Assembly (NCBI GenBank): GCA_001449105.1
Contig: LNIY01000094.1
Coordinates: 1-42,319 of the forward strand
Direction of reading: 5' to 3'
Length of the DNA: 42,319 nt
From: Caulobacter vibrioides
GTDB taxonomy: Bacteria > Pseudomonadota > Alphaproteobacteria > Caulobacterales > Caulobacteraceae
The position numbers were made by a program, and so were the translations under genes. The notes under the pieces are model-generated. The model did no database searches. It saw only the letters and a program-made list of their open reading frames with translations, and was not told the origin of the DNA. Shown here one piece after another: positions 30,717-38,419 of this stretch; position 1 is the first letter of the stretch, and each line of letters starts with the position of its first letter.

Positions 30717-31193
30717 ATGCGCCTCGCCGCCGCCATCGCCGCAACCGTCCTGGCGCTCGCCCCCGCCGCTTGGGCGCAGGAGCTCAAGGTCGTGGTCCAG
30801 GGCCGTGACAGCATCGTCCTCACCCCCGCCGAACTGGCCGAACTGCCGCGCGCCAAGGCGACGATGGTCGAGGGCGGCAAGAGCGCGGTCTACGAGGGCG
30901 CGCTGCTGAACGCGGCCCTGGTCAAGGCGGGCGTGGTGCACGGCGACCGGCTGATGGGCCGCTATCTCAACCAGGTCGTGCTGGTTAAGGCCGCCGACGG
31001 CTATGTCTCGATCCTGTCGCTGGCCGAGACCGACCCCTTCTACCGGACCAATCCGGTGGTCATCGCCGACCGCAAGGACGGAGCGCCGCTGGACGCCCGC
31101 GAGGGGCCCTATCGTGTCGTGGTGGACGGCGACCTCAAGCCGTCGCGCTCTGCGAGGCAGGTGACGACGATCGAGGTCAAACCGGCCTTCTGA
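30717..31193 (+). CDS. Exported molybdopterin-oxidoreductase-domain-like protein
   Basis: A 158-residue protein with a Sec signal (RLAAAIAATVLALAPAAWA, cut before QELKV). The mature part resembles a shortened oxidoreductase molybdopterin-binding domain (sulfite-oxidase-like): LTPAELAELPRAKATMVEGG, YEGALLNAALVKAGVV, YVSILSLAETDPFY and GPYRVVVDGDLKPSRSARQVTTIEV. The usual cofactor cysteine is not visible, so it is likely not a redox enzyme. The ATG 30717 is chosen to begin at the signal peptide. Confidence 0.72.
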   Translation: MRLAAAIAATVLALAPAAWAQELKVVVQGRDSIVLTPAELAELPRAKATMVEGGKSAVYEGALLNAALVKAGVVHGDRLMGRYLNQVVLVKAADGYVSILSLAETDPFYRTNPVVIADRKDGAPLDAREGPYRVVVDGDLKPSRSARQVTTIEVKPAF

Positions 31194-31252
31194 GCCTGGA
31201 CAATCGAGGCGAACCGCAGAAGCCTGCGCGCCAAACGATAGTGGGGCTTTTC

Positions 31253-32095
31253 GTGACCAAGCTTATCCTGAACCGCCGCGGCCTGCTGGCCGCGACCCTG
31301 GCCTTCGCCGCGACGCCCGTCCTGGCGCGCGCCGCGACGGCGACCTCGACCACCACCCTCAAGGTCGGCGACCGCGACGTCGAGCTGACCATCCTGCGCC
31401 CGGACGCGCCCAAGGGGATCATCATCTTCTCGCACGGGGCGGGCGGTTGGCCGGCGCCCTATGCGGCGCTGTTCGACCTGTGGACCAAGGCCGGCTTCAT
31501 GATCGTCGCGCCGCTGCACGTCGATTCCCAGAAGCATCCCAAGCGCGCCGACTACGACCTGCGCGCCGCCTTCCCGCTGCGCCTGGCCGATCTGGCCGCC
31601 GCCACAGACTATGCCGAGAAGGCCGCGCCGGGCCTGCCGATGGCCTCGGCCGGCCATTCCTACGGTTCGCTGATGTCGCTGATCCGCGCGGGCGCGCTGG
31701 AGGGGATGATCCCGGCCCAGGACCCCCGGACCAAGGCCGCCCTGTGCTTCTCCAGCCCCGGCGTCATCAAGGGCCTGATCGGGCCGACCGCCTTCCAGGG
31801 CGTCAAGAAGCCGATGCTGATGATCACCGGCGACCAGGACGTGCTGCCCGGCATGATCGCCGACTGGCATGAGCATCTCTATCCGTTCGACACCAGCCCG
31901 GCCGGCGAGAAGTACCTGTGGGTCGGCAAGGGTGTCGGCCACGGCCTGTCCTACCACCCCGAGGCGGCGGGCTTTAACGAGTCCGCGGCGCTGAGCGTGG
32001 CCTTCCTGAAGGCCAAGGTGCTGGGCGACAAGGCGGCCGAGGCCGTGCTGGCCGCGCAGACCTCGACGCCGCAGGCCGATTGGAAGACCCGATAG
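31253..32095 (+). CDS. Tat-exported alpha/beta hydrolase
   Basis: A 280-residue alpha/beta hydrolase of dienelactone/platelet-activating-factor acetylhydrolase-like shape. The leader LNRRGLLAATLAFAATPVLA is a twin-arginine signal, so it works in the periplasm. The core has IIIFSHGAGG, the nucleophile Ser136 in AGHSYGS, Asp in ITGDQDVLPG (~194-196) and His230 in GVGHGLSY. Substrate is unknown. GTG 31253 is chosen because GTGGGGC lies just before it; an earlier GTG at 31241 lacks a ribosome site. A strong terminator follows. Confidence 0.85.
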   Translation: MTKLILNRRGLLAATLAFAATPVLARAATATSTTTLKVGDRDVELTILRPDAPKGIIIFSHGAGGWPAPYAALFDLWTKAGFMIVAPLHVDSQKHPKRADYDLRAAFPLRLADLAAATDYAEKAAPGLPMASAGHSYGSLMSLIRAGALEGMIPAQDPRTKAALCFSSPGVIKGLIGPTAFQGVKKPMLMITGDQDVLPGMIADWHEHLYPFDTSPAGEKYLWVGKGVGHGLSYHPEAAGFNESAALSVAFLKAKVLGDKAAEAVLAAQTSTPQADWKTR

Positions 32096-32101
32096 GCCGA
32101 A

Positions 32102-32142
32102 AGCCGGACGCCGCCCCTCGCGACGCGGGGCGGCGTCCGGCT
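32102..32142 (+). terminator. 16-bp perfect hairpin terminator
   Basis: AGCCGGACGCCGCCCC (32102-32117) pairs exactly with GGGGCGGCGTCCGGCT (32127-32142) around a 9-base loop, then a C/T-rich stretch (CCATTCCCTTCC). It separates the hydrolase gene from prfA. Confidence 0.75.
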
Positions 32143-32195
32143 CCATTCCCTTCCCCCCCGAAAAGGCCTAGAGAGACCGGCCCTATCCTTCAGCC

Positions 32196-33272
32196 GTGCG
32201 ATCTCTTCCCTTGCGACTGCCCCAGGCCCGCCTCGACCAGGTTCTCGACCGTTTCCGCGAAGTGGAGGCTCGCATGGGTGCGGCCACCGATGGCGGCGAG
32301 ATCGTCAAGCTCTCCAAGGAGCACGCCGAACTGCGTCCCGTCGCCGAGGCCGTCGAGCGCCTGGCCAAGCTGAGCGCCGAGCGCGCCGAGCTGGACGAGA
32401 TGGCCGCCGATCCCGAGATGGCCGCCATGGTCCGCGACGAGATCGTCGCCCTGGACGAGAAGCTGCCGCTCCTGGAGCGTGAGCTCGCCCTGATGCTGGC
32501 TCCCAAGGACAAGGACGAGAACGCCTCGGCCATCCTGGAAGTCCGCGCCGGCACCGGCGGCGACGAAGCCGCCCTGTTCGCCGGCGACCTCTTCCGCATG
32601 TACCAGCGCTACGCCGTGAACCAGGGATGGCGTGTCGAGGTCGACAGCGTCTCCGAAGGCGAGATGGGCGGCTACAAGGAAATCATCGCCTCGATCACCG
32701 GCGACGGCGTGTTCGGCCGCCTGAAGTTCGAGAGCGGCGTGCACCGCGTGCAGCGCGTGCCCGAGACCGAGGCGCAGGGCCGCATCCATACCTCGGCCGC
32801 CACGGTGGCGGTGCTGCCCGAGGCCGAGGATGTCGAGATCGATATCAAGGAAAGCGATCTGCGGATCGACACCTACCGCTCGTCGGGCGCCGGCGGCCAG
32901 CACGTCAACAAGACCGACTCGGCCGTGCGCATCACCCACTTGCCGACCGGCGTGGTGGTGACGTCCTCGGAAAAGAGCCAGCACCAGAACCGCGCCAAGG
33001 CGATGAAGAACCTGAAGGCGCGCCTCTATGACATGCAGCGCCAGGCCCTGGACGACGCCCGCTCGGACGCCCGCAAGAGCCAGGTCGGCAGCGGCGACCG
33101 TTCCGAGCGCATCCGCACCTACAACTTCCCGCAGGGCCGGGTGACGGATCACCGGATCAACCTGACCCTCTACAACCTGGCCAAGGTGATCGAGGGCGAG
33201 TCGCTGGACGACGTCATCAACCCGCTGATCGCCGAGGATCAGGCGGCGAGGTTGGCGAGCCTGGAGGATTGA
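32196..33272 (+). CDS. prfA: PrfA, peptide chain release factor 1
   Basis: RF1 reads UAA and UAG in the ribosomal A site and releases the finished protein. 358 residues. The codon-recognition tripeptide is PET at ~189-191 ([14 protein letters not shown]), the place of PxT in E. coli, and GGQ is at 233-235 ([18 protein letters not shown]). The GGQ glutamine is methylated by PrmC in other bacteria. The start is a GTG (32196), giving the same GGQ numbering as E. coli; a TTG at 32211 is an alternative. Usually prmC follows directly, but here four genes stand between. Confidence 0.96.
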   Translation: MRSLPLRLPQARLDQVLDRFREVEARMGAATDGGEIVKLSKEHAELRPVAEAVERLAKLSAERAELDEMAADPEMAAMVRDEIVALDEKLPLLERELALMLAPKDKDENASAILEVRAGTGGDEAALFAGDLFRMYQRYAVNQGWRVEVDSVSEGEMGGYKEIIASITGDGVFGRLKFESGVHRVQRVPETEAQGRIHTSAATVAVLPEAEDVEIDIKESDLRIDTYRSSGAGGQHVNKTDSAVRITHLPTGVVVTSSEKSQHQNRAKAMKNLKARLYDMQRQALDDARSDARKSQVGSGDRSERIRTYNFPQGRVTDHRINLTLYNLAKVIEGESLDDVINPLIAEDQAARLASLED

Positions 33273-33275
33273 TTT

Positions 33276-33415
33276 CAGATCCTCCCCCTCTGGGGGAGGT
33301 GGCCCGGAGGGCCGGAGGGGGGACGTTTTCAGCTTCCGCTGATGTTTCCCGCCTCGCACATACTTCCCCCTCCGTCGGCTTCGCCGACACCTCCCCCTTC
33401 AGGGGGAGGGTCTCG
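33276..33415. repeat. Interspersed palindromic repeat, copy C
   Basis: Module 2 of copy A recurs at 33276-33322 (CCTCCCCCTCTGGGGGAGG with GGCCCGGAGGGCC), starting at the prfA stop. A different module (33363-33415) contains CCGTCGGCTTCGCCGAC with CTCCCCCTTCAGGGGGAG; this second module is also found, in reverse, at 41666-41716. It lies between the convergent stops of prfA and the GNAT gene. Confidence 0.82.
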
Positions 33416-33943
33416 TCAGCCGATCGCCTTCTCCATCACCACGAACGCCAGGTCATCCCGCAGCGGCTTGCCGAAGCGGTCGTCGCCGTGCGGGAAGGGT
33501 CGGGTCTCGCCGGTGAGGGCGTAGCCGCGGCGCTGGTACCAGGCGATCAGGGTGTCGCGGATATGGACCACGGTCATGCGCATGCGGGCGGCGCCCTGCT
33601 CGCGGGCGTGGGCCTCGCCGGCGGCCAGCAGGGTGCGACCGAGCTGCCGGTCCTGCAGGTCGGGGCGGATGGTCAGCATGCCCAGGTACCAGATCCCGGT
33701 CTCGGCCGGCTCCAGCCACACGCAGCCCAGGATCGGGCTTTCCGGCTCGTCGCGGGCGGTCAGGATCAGCGCCCGCGGCGCGGCGGCCAGGTCGGCGCGC
33801 AGGCTTTCCAGATCGATGCGCTGGCCGTCGATATAGCCGGCCTCGGTGGTCCAGCCGGCCTGCGCGCCTTGGCCGCGATAGGCGGAATTGACCAGGGCGA
33901 CGAGGGCTTCGTGTTCGGACGGGGCGGCGGGAGCGAAGATCAT
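33416..33943 (-). CDS. GNAT-family N-acetyltransferase
   Basis: A 175-residue acetyl-CoA-dependent N-acyltransferase. The acetyl-CoA site is in IWYLGMLTIRPDLQDRQLGRTLLAAGEAHAREQG, with strand beta5 in MRMTVVHIRDTLIAWYQRRGYALTGETRPF. The substrate is unknown; the length and ends are typical of stand-alone GNAT enzymes. The stop is at the edge of repeat copy C. It is followed upstream on the same strand by the YihY/BrkB gene (58 bases). Confidence 0.88.
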   Translation of the reverse strand: MIFAPAAPSEHEALVALVNSAYRGQGAQAGWTTEAGYIDGQRIDLESLRADLAAAPRALILTARDEPESPILGCVWLEPAETGIWYLGMLTIRPDLQDRQLGRTLLAAGEAHAREQGAARMRMTVVHIRDTLIAWYQRRGYALTGETRPFPHGDDRFGKPLRDDLAFVVMEKAIG

Positions 33944-34001
33944 GACGGCGAGCTAAGCCATGCGTCGGCGAGCTTGCCAAGCGCGGCTCAGGCCCCGGCC
34001 C

Positions 34002-35249
34002 TCAGGCTTCCGGCGGCGGAGCCTTCTTGCCCAGGCGCGTGGCGTGGCCCCAGTAGCGGCCGCCGATCCGCTTCACCGTGCCGGCCTCGCGCTTGATCAT
34101 CTCCCAGGGGTGGAACGCCAGGCCCACGGTGTCGGCCATGGCCGCGCCGCGCGCGCCCATCGGCTTTTCGGGGCCGGTGGTGGAGTCGTGGGCGGTCTGG
34201 TGCTCGATCTCGGCGTTGAGCTCGGCCCCGACCAGCACGGTCATGATCGAGAACCACACCCAGACCATGAAGGCGATCACCGCCCCCAGGGGGCCGTAGG
34301 TGGCGTCGTAGTGGGCGATGCGGTTGACGTAGATCGAAAAGCCCAGCGAGCCGACCAGCCAGGCGGCCGCGCCGAACAGCGCCCCCAGCACCACCCAGCG
34401 CCAGCGGGGGCGCGTGCGGCAGGGGGCGAAGCGGTAGAGCATGGCGAAGGCCAGCGCCGTGACGAGCCAGACCGCCAGCCAGCGCAGCGGGATCCAGAAT
34501 GCCGAGATCGCGCCCAGGCCCACCCGCTCCAGCACGATCGGCATGGCGATCAGCACCGCGGCGATGAACACCGCATAGACGAGGGCGCACAGGGTGAAGC
34601 CGTAGGTGAGGGCGGTCTTGGAGACGAAGTTGCGCTTCTCGTCCTCGTCATAGGCGACGTTCAGTCCGTCGAAGAGCGCCTTCATGCTGGCGTTGGCGCT
34701 CCAGATCGACAGCAGCAGGCTGATTACGAAGGCCACGCCCAGCTTGCCGCCCTCCTGGCCGGCCAGCCGCAGCATCTGCTCGCCGACGATCTGGACGACG
34801 CTGGCGGGAAAGACCGTGGCCATTTCCTGCAGCTGCTTTTCCACCGCCGCCACGTCGGCGAACAGGCCGTACAGCGACACGAAGGCGCCGATGGCGGGAA
34901 ACAGGGCCAGCAGGGTGTAGAAGGTCACGCCTCCGGCCACCGACGGCAGCTTGTCGACGCTGATCTCGCGGGCGGTGCGCCAGAGGATGTCGCGCCATCC
35001 GAGCAGGGGGATGCCGTGCGGATGGCGGGCGGCGCGTCCGCGACGCGGTTCGGCCTCGTCGAACTCGTGCGGCGGCATCACCCGGTCTTCCGACAGGCCG
35101 GGCGGCGGCGCGTGCGGTTCGACCTGGGGTTCCAGACGCTTGGGAAAGGCGAAGGGCGCGACCGCCAGCAGCAGGATCCACGGCGCCAGGTGGTAGGGCC
35201 GCGAGGACAGCCACGACCTTACGGGACGTCGCGGCGTGGTGTCGGTCAT
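34002..35249 (-). CDS. YihY/BrkB-family membrane protein
   Basis: A 415-residue inner-membrane protein of the YihY/virulence factor BrkB family. Residues 1-~90 are a disordered N-terminal extension with one possible helix (YHLAPWILLLAVAPFAFP). The family core from ~90 has WRTAREISVDKLPSVAGGVTFYTLLALFPAIGAFVSLYGLFAD, six helices, and YGPLGAVIAFMVWVWFSIMTVLVGAELNAEIEHQ. The function is unsettled (once called RNase BN in error). The start ATG 35249 has GGGAGG upstream. The long N-terminal extension is more than most homologues show. Confidence 0.88.
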   Translation of the reverse strand: MTDTTPRRPVRSWLSSRPYHLAPWILLLAVAPFAFPKRLEPQVEPHAPPPGLSEDRVMPPHEFDEAEPRRGRAARHPHGIPLLGWRDILWRTAREISVDKLPSVAGGVTFYTLLALFPAIGAFVSLYGLFADVAAVEKQLQEMATVFPASVVQIVGEQMLRLAGQEGGKLGVAFVISLLLSIWSANASMKALFDGLNVAYDEDEKRNFVSKTALTYGFTLCALVYAVFIAAVLIAMPIVLERVGLGAISAFWIPLRWLAVWLVTALAFAMLYRFAPCRTRPRWRWVVLGALFGAAAWLVGSLGFSIYVNRIAHYDATYGPLGAVIAFMVWVWFSIMTVLVGAELNAEIEHQTAHDSTTGPEKPMGARGAAMADTVGLAFHPWEMIKREAGTVKRIGGRYWGHATRLGKKAPPPEA

Positions 35250-35335
35250 GAGCGGGCCTCCCTGCTGGTCAAATCCGTCAGGCCGTCCGGTGTTCCCGCC
35301 TTGCAAAGCTGCACCGCCGTGATCACCTTGCCGCC

Positions 35336-36100
35336 ATGCAAGCCCAGGTCGCCTCGCTATATCGCCATCCCGTCAAGGGGTTCACGCCCGAACGGCTGGA
35401 GACGGCGACGCTGGAGACGGGGGCCTGCTTTCCCTGCGACCGGCTCTATGCGGTCGAGGACGGCCCCAGCGGCTTCGACGTCGCCGCGCCGGGCCACCTG
35501 TCGAAGATGAAGTTCACGGTGCTGGCCAAGATCCCGGCCGTCGCCAGGGCCCGCACCGCCTATGACGAGGCGACCGGCGTGCTGACCGCCTCGGCCGAGG
35601 GGCTGGCGCCGTTCGCCGGCGACCTCTCGGGCGACGAGGGCCGGCGCGGCTTCGAGGCCTGGCTGGCGGCGCTGCTGGGCGACGAGGCCAAGGGGCCTCT
35701 GAGGGTGCTGGAAGGACCGGGCGCGCACCGGTTCATGGACAGCAAGTCGGGCTTCGTCTCGATCGTGAACCTGGCCAGCGTGCGCGATCTGGCCGAGAAG
35801 ATCGGCCGCCCCGTCGACCCGCTGCGCTTTCGCGCCAACCTCTATGTCGAGGGCTGGCCGGCCTGGGCCGAGAACGGCTGGACGGGCAAGACGGTGCGGG
35901 TGGGGGCCGCCACCGCGCAGGTGCTGAAGCCCATCGTCCGCTGCGCGGCCACCCACGTCGACCCGGCCACCGCCGAGCGCGACATCGAGGTCGTGAAGGC
36001 CCTGTTCGACAACTACGGCCACATGTTCTGCGGCATCTATCTCGACGTCACCGCCGGCGGGGCGGTGGGGCGGGGGGATGCGGTGGTGGTGGAAGCCTAG
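35336..36100 (+). CDS. MOSC-domain protein
   Basis: A 254-residue protein with an N-terminal MOSC beta-barrel (ASLYRHPVKGFTPERLETATL, RLYAVED) and a C-terminal MOSC domain (~110-250). The candidate molybdenum-ligand Cys203 is in KPIVRCAATHVDPATAERD, followed by NYGHMFCGIYLDVTAGG. MOSC proteins carry molybdenum cofactor, as in mARC and YcbX, and reduce N-hydroxylated compounds or move sulfur. The stop TAG shares CTAG with the stop of the convergent DUF1028 gene. Confidence 0.86.
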   Translation: MQAQVASLYRHPVKGFTPERLETATLETGACFPCDRLYAVEDGPSGFDVAAPGHLSKMKFTVLAKIPAVARARTAYDEATGVLTASAEGLAPFAGDLSGDEGRRGFEAWLAALLGDEAKGPLRVLEGPGAHRFMDSKSGFVSIVNLASVRDLAEKIGRPVDPLRFRANLYVEGWPAWAENGWTGKTVRVGAATAQVLKPIVRCAATHVDPATAERDIEVVKALFDNYGHMFCGIYLDVTAGGAVGRGDAVVVEA

Positions 36101-37050
36101 AAGCGGCTCAGCGCCGGATCCTCGCGCACCGCGGCGAACAGCGGATCGTCGCGCTCCATCGCGGCCCACTTCGGATTGAGGCGGTGCATGGCCGACAGCG
36201 CCTGGACGGCGCCGGCGCGGTCGCCCATCGACATCCGCAGGCGCGCGGCCCGGCGCCAGACCCGGTCCCAGTCGCCGCCCAGGCCGACGGCGGCGGCGAT
36301 CTCGCTCCTGGCGGCGTCCAGCCGTCCCTTGCGCGCGGCGCGCTCGGCGGCGGCCAGTCGTTCGTTGGCCTGGCGCAGGTTCAGCAGGCGGCGCAGTTCG
36401 GCGACCGGCGCGGCGGCGGCGTCCACGCGCAGGTCGACATCGCTCCAGCCGCCCTCGACGGTGCGGACCAGCAGGGCCGCCGACATCCGTCCGGTGATCT
36501 GGCCGCCCGCCGCCTCACCGGCCTCGAGGGCGGCCAGCAGGCGATCGGGCAGGGGGCCGCTCGCTTGCGTGAACGCCGCCTTCATGGCCTCCAGCACCTG
36601 CGCGCCCGCCAGGCCGTTGCCCTGGACGCTATAGCCGTCCAACGCCTCGTGGCCGGCCCAGGTCGAGGCCGCCGCCTGCGCGCCGGTGAAGGCGAAGGCT
36701 TGGCCTTCTGCCGCGACCACGGCCACCTGCCGCCAGTCCTGGTCCTGTCCCTCGAAGCCGCCGTCCTCGGCCAGCAGGGTCGTGACGACGTGCTGCGGGT
36801 CCTGGCCCCGAGCCAGCAGGCCCAGCCCCTTGGGGCCGTAGTGCGGGTTGGTCTCGAACTGGGTGACGACCGCGCCGACCCCGCCCTGGGCGTAGGCCAC
36901 GCTGGCGCCGACGGCGAGGTTGTTGGTGGCGACCGCCACGCCGCAGCTCTTCTGGGCGTCGCAAGCGGCGATGGAGAAGGTGGCGGCGGCGGGCGTGGCC
37001 AGGGCCAGAAGGCCGCAGCCGGCGAGACCCGCGATTATCGAACGCAACAC
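36097..37050 (-). CDS. Exported DUF1028 protein with C-terminal helical repeats
   Basis: A 317-residue protein: signal peptide (RSIIAGLAGCGLLALATPAAA, cut before TFSIAACD), the DUF1028 fold (~24-220: SCGVAVATNNLAVGASVAYAQGGVGAVVTQ, YGPKGLGLLARGQDP, SVQGNGLAG), an N-terminal-hydrolase-like family of unknown activity, and a helical tail (ANERLAAAERAARKG, GDRAGAVQALSAMHRLNP) resembling one TPR repeat. GTG 37050 is the start because it has GGGGGGAGG 6 bases before it and gives the signal peptide; the ATG at 37122 would translate a tandem duplication. Confidence 0.82.
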   Translation of the reverse strand: MLRSIIAGLAGCGLLALATPAAATFSIAACDAQKSCGVAVATNNLAVGASVAYAQGGVGAVVTQFETNPHYGPKGLGLLARGQDPQHVVTTLLAEDGGFEGQDQDWRQVAVVAAEGQAFAFTGAQAAASTWAGHEALDGYSVQGNGLAGAQVLEAMKAAFTQASGPLPDRLLAALEAGEAAGGQITGRMSAALLVRTVEGGWSDVDLRVDAAAAPVAELRRLLNLRQANERLAAAERAARKGRLDAARSEIAAAVGLGGDWDRVWRRAARLRMSMGDRAGAVQALSAMHRLNPKWAAMERDDPLFAAVREDPALSRF

Positions 37051-37054
37051 GTCG

Positions 37055-37085
37055 CCTCCCCCCAGTCCGGCCTCCCCCAGTCCGG
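37055..37085. repeat. Tandem 15-16-bp duplication covering the ribosome site
   Basis: CCTCCCCCCAGTCCGG (37055-37070) is followed at once by CCTCCCCCAGTCCGG (37071-37085), differing by one C. On the minus strand each contains a GGGGGAGG ribosome-like site, the nearer one being that of the DUF1028 gene. Confidence 0.75.
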
Positions 37086-37297
37086 CCTCGCGACTGTTCC
37101 GGCCGCGCCGCCGGGCTGTCACGTGAAAAGTGGTTCATGCCCAGGGGCGGGGGCCTTGCGCGGCCTGGGTTTCGGTGTCCCCAATCGGCGGCCGGGGCGG
37201 TCCGCGCGCAGCAGGTCCGAACAAGCAACAGCGCATCGCCGCCGCTAATCCATCTGCAATCTCGCCCTCGCCGCCGCGACGCGCTATTGGAGCCGCC

Positions 37298-38167
37298 ATG
37301 ACCCTCACCCTCGTCAAAGCCTGGAACGGCGCCAAGGAGCGCCTGAAGGAAGCCGGCATCGATCAGCCCGCCATCGACGCGCGCCTGATGCTCGAAGTCG
37401 CCGCCGGCGTCAGCCGCACCGACATCATCACAGACCCGTACCGCGAACTGACCGCCGAGCAGGTCGCCACGCTGGACGAGTACCTGGAACGCCGCGCCCG
37501 CCGCGAGCCGGTCAGCCACATCATCGGCCGCAAGGGCTTCTGGAAGATCCTGCTGTCGGTGACCAAGGACGTCCTGACCCCGCGTCCGGAGACCGAGGTC
37601 ATCGTCGACGAGGTGCTGAAGGCCTTCCCCGAGACCATGGCCTTCAACCTGCTGGACCTGGGCGTCGGCTCGGGTTCGATGCTGATGGCGATCCTGGCCG
37701 AGCGCCCGGCCGCCAAGGGCCTGGGCATCGACATCTCCGAAGAGGCCCTGGCCGTGGCGCGCGAGAACGCCGCCAACCTGGACCTCGACGGCCGCCTGGC
37801 GCTGATGCGCGGCGACTGGACCACGGGCCTGGGCGACGCCTCGTTCGACGTGGTGGTCTCCAACCCGCCCTACATCCCCTCCGCCGACATCGAGACCCTG
37901 CAGCCGGAAGTGCGCGACCACGAGCCGCGCCTGGCCCTGGACGGCGGGGCGGACGGCCTGGACGCCTATCGCGACCTGGCGCCCGAGATCCTGCGGGTGC
38001 TCAAGCCCGGCGGCCTGTTCTGCGTCGAGATCGGTTTCGACCAGTCGAGCGACGTCGAGGCCCTGTTCAACGCGGCCGGCGCCCAGAACGTGCGGACGGT
38101 CAAGGATCTCTCCACCCACGACCGTGTTGTCACGGGCTTCAAAAACCCCTTGGAAACGCCGGCGTGA
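37298..38167 (+). CDS. prmC: PrmC (HemK), release-factor glutamine methyltransferase
   Basis: SAM-dependent methyltransferase of 289 residues that methylates the GGQ glutamine of RF1 and RF2. It has the helical N-terminal domain (AWNGAKERLKEAGIDQPAIDARLMLEVAAG), motif I LLDLGVGSGSM, and NPPY at 189-192 (VSNPPYIPSADI). The motif I reads GVGSG where most PrmC proteins have GTGSG. ATG 37298 is supported by GGAG 5 bases before it. In most genomes it sits just after prfA; here it has its own 247-base upstream region and must have its own promoter. Confidence 0.93.
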   Translation: MTLTLVKAWNGAKERLKEAGIDQPAIDARLMLEVAAGVSRTDIITDPYRELTAEQVATLDEYLERRARREPVSHIIGRKGFWKILLSVTKDVLTPRPETEVIVDEVLKAFPETMAFNLLDLGVGSGSMLMAILAERPAAKGLGIDISEEALAVARENAANLDLDGRLALMRGDWTTGLGDASFDVVVSNPPYIPSADIETLQPEVRDHEPRLALDGGADGLDAYRDLAPEILRVLKPGGLFCVEIGFDQSSDVEALFNAAGAQNVRTVKDLSTHDRVVTGFKNPLETPA

Positions 38168-38315
38168 GGCGGTAGACGGAAAGGGTCTCCTTCCAAATCG
38201 CCGGGTGACGGGAAGAGCGGTCGTTTCGACGATCGCTAGACGCATCCGGCAGGCGCGAACGGCCGACGAGGCCGAAAGCCGCGCCCGATCCGGACGGAGA
38301 CTCTACGGAAACCCA

Positions 38316-38403
38316 GGTCTCAAGAACATCGAAGGCGAGCCCGAGACGGGCGCACCCAGTCTCAAGAGACCGAATACCGATCGGGCTAAAGTGTCCCGAT
38401 CGG
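38316..38403 (+). promoter_or_regulatory. Structured leader of the DUF4167 gene
   Basis: A perfect 9-bp inverted repeat CCGATCGGG (38377-38385) / CCCGATCGG (38395-38403), with a 9-base loop, ends 16 bases before the start codon. Each arm contains the palindrome CCGATCGG. Just upstream is a direct repeat GTCTCAAGA (38317-38325 and 38359-38367), and GGTCTC (38316-38321) can also pair with GAGACC (38366-38371). It may be an mRNA fold or a protein-binding site. Confidence 0.5.
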
Positions 38404-38419
38404 ACAGGTTCAGAAGAAG

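Noticed and set aside
36184..37248. 354-residue plus-strand frame opposite the DUF1028 gene
   Set aside because: Composition is low-complexity Gly/Gln/Arg; the DUF1028 reading is supported by a signal peptide, family motifs and a ribosome site.
33273..37297. A genomic island between prfA and prmC
   Set aside because: No integrase, tRNA, attachment-site repeats or base-composition change; reported only as a changed gene order.
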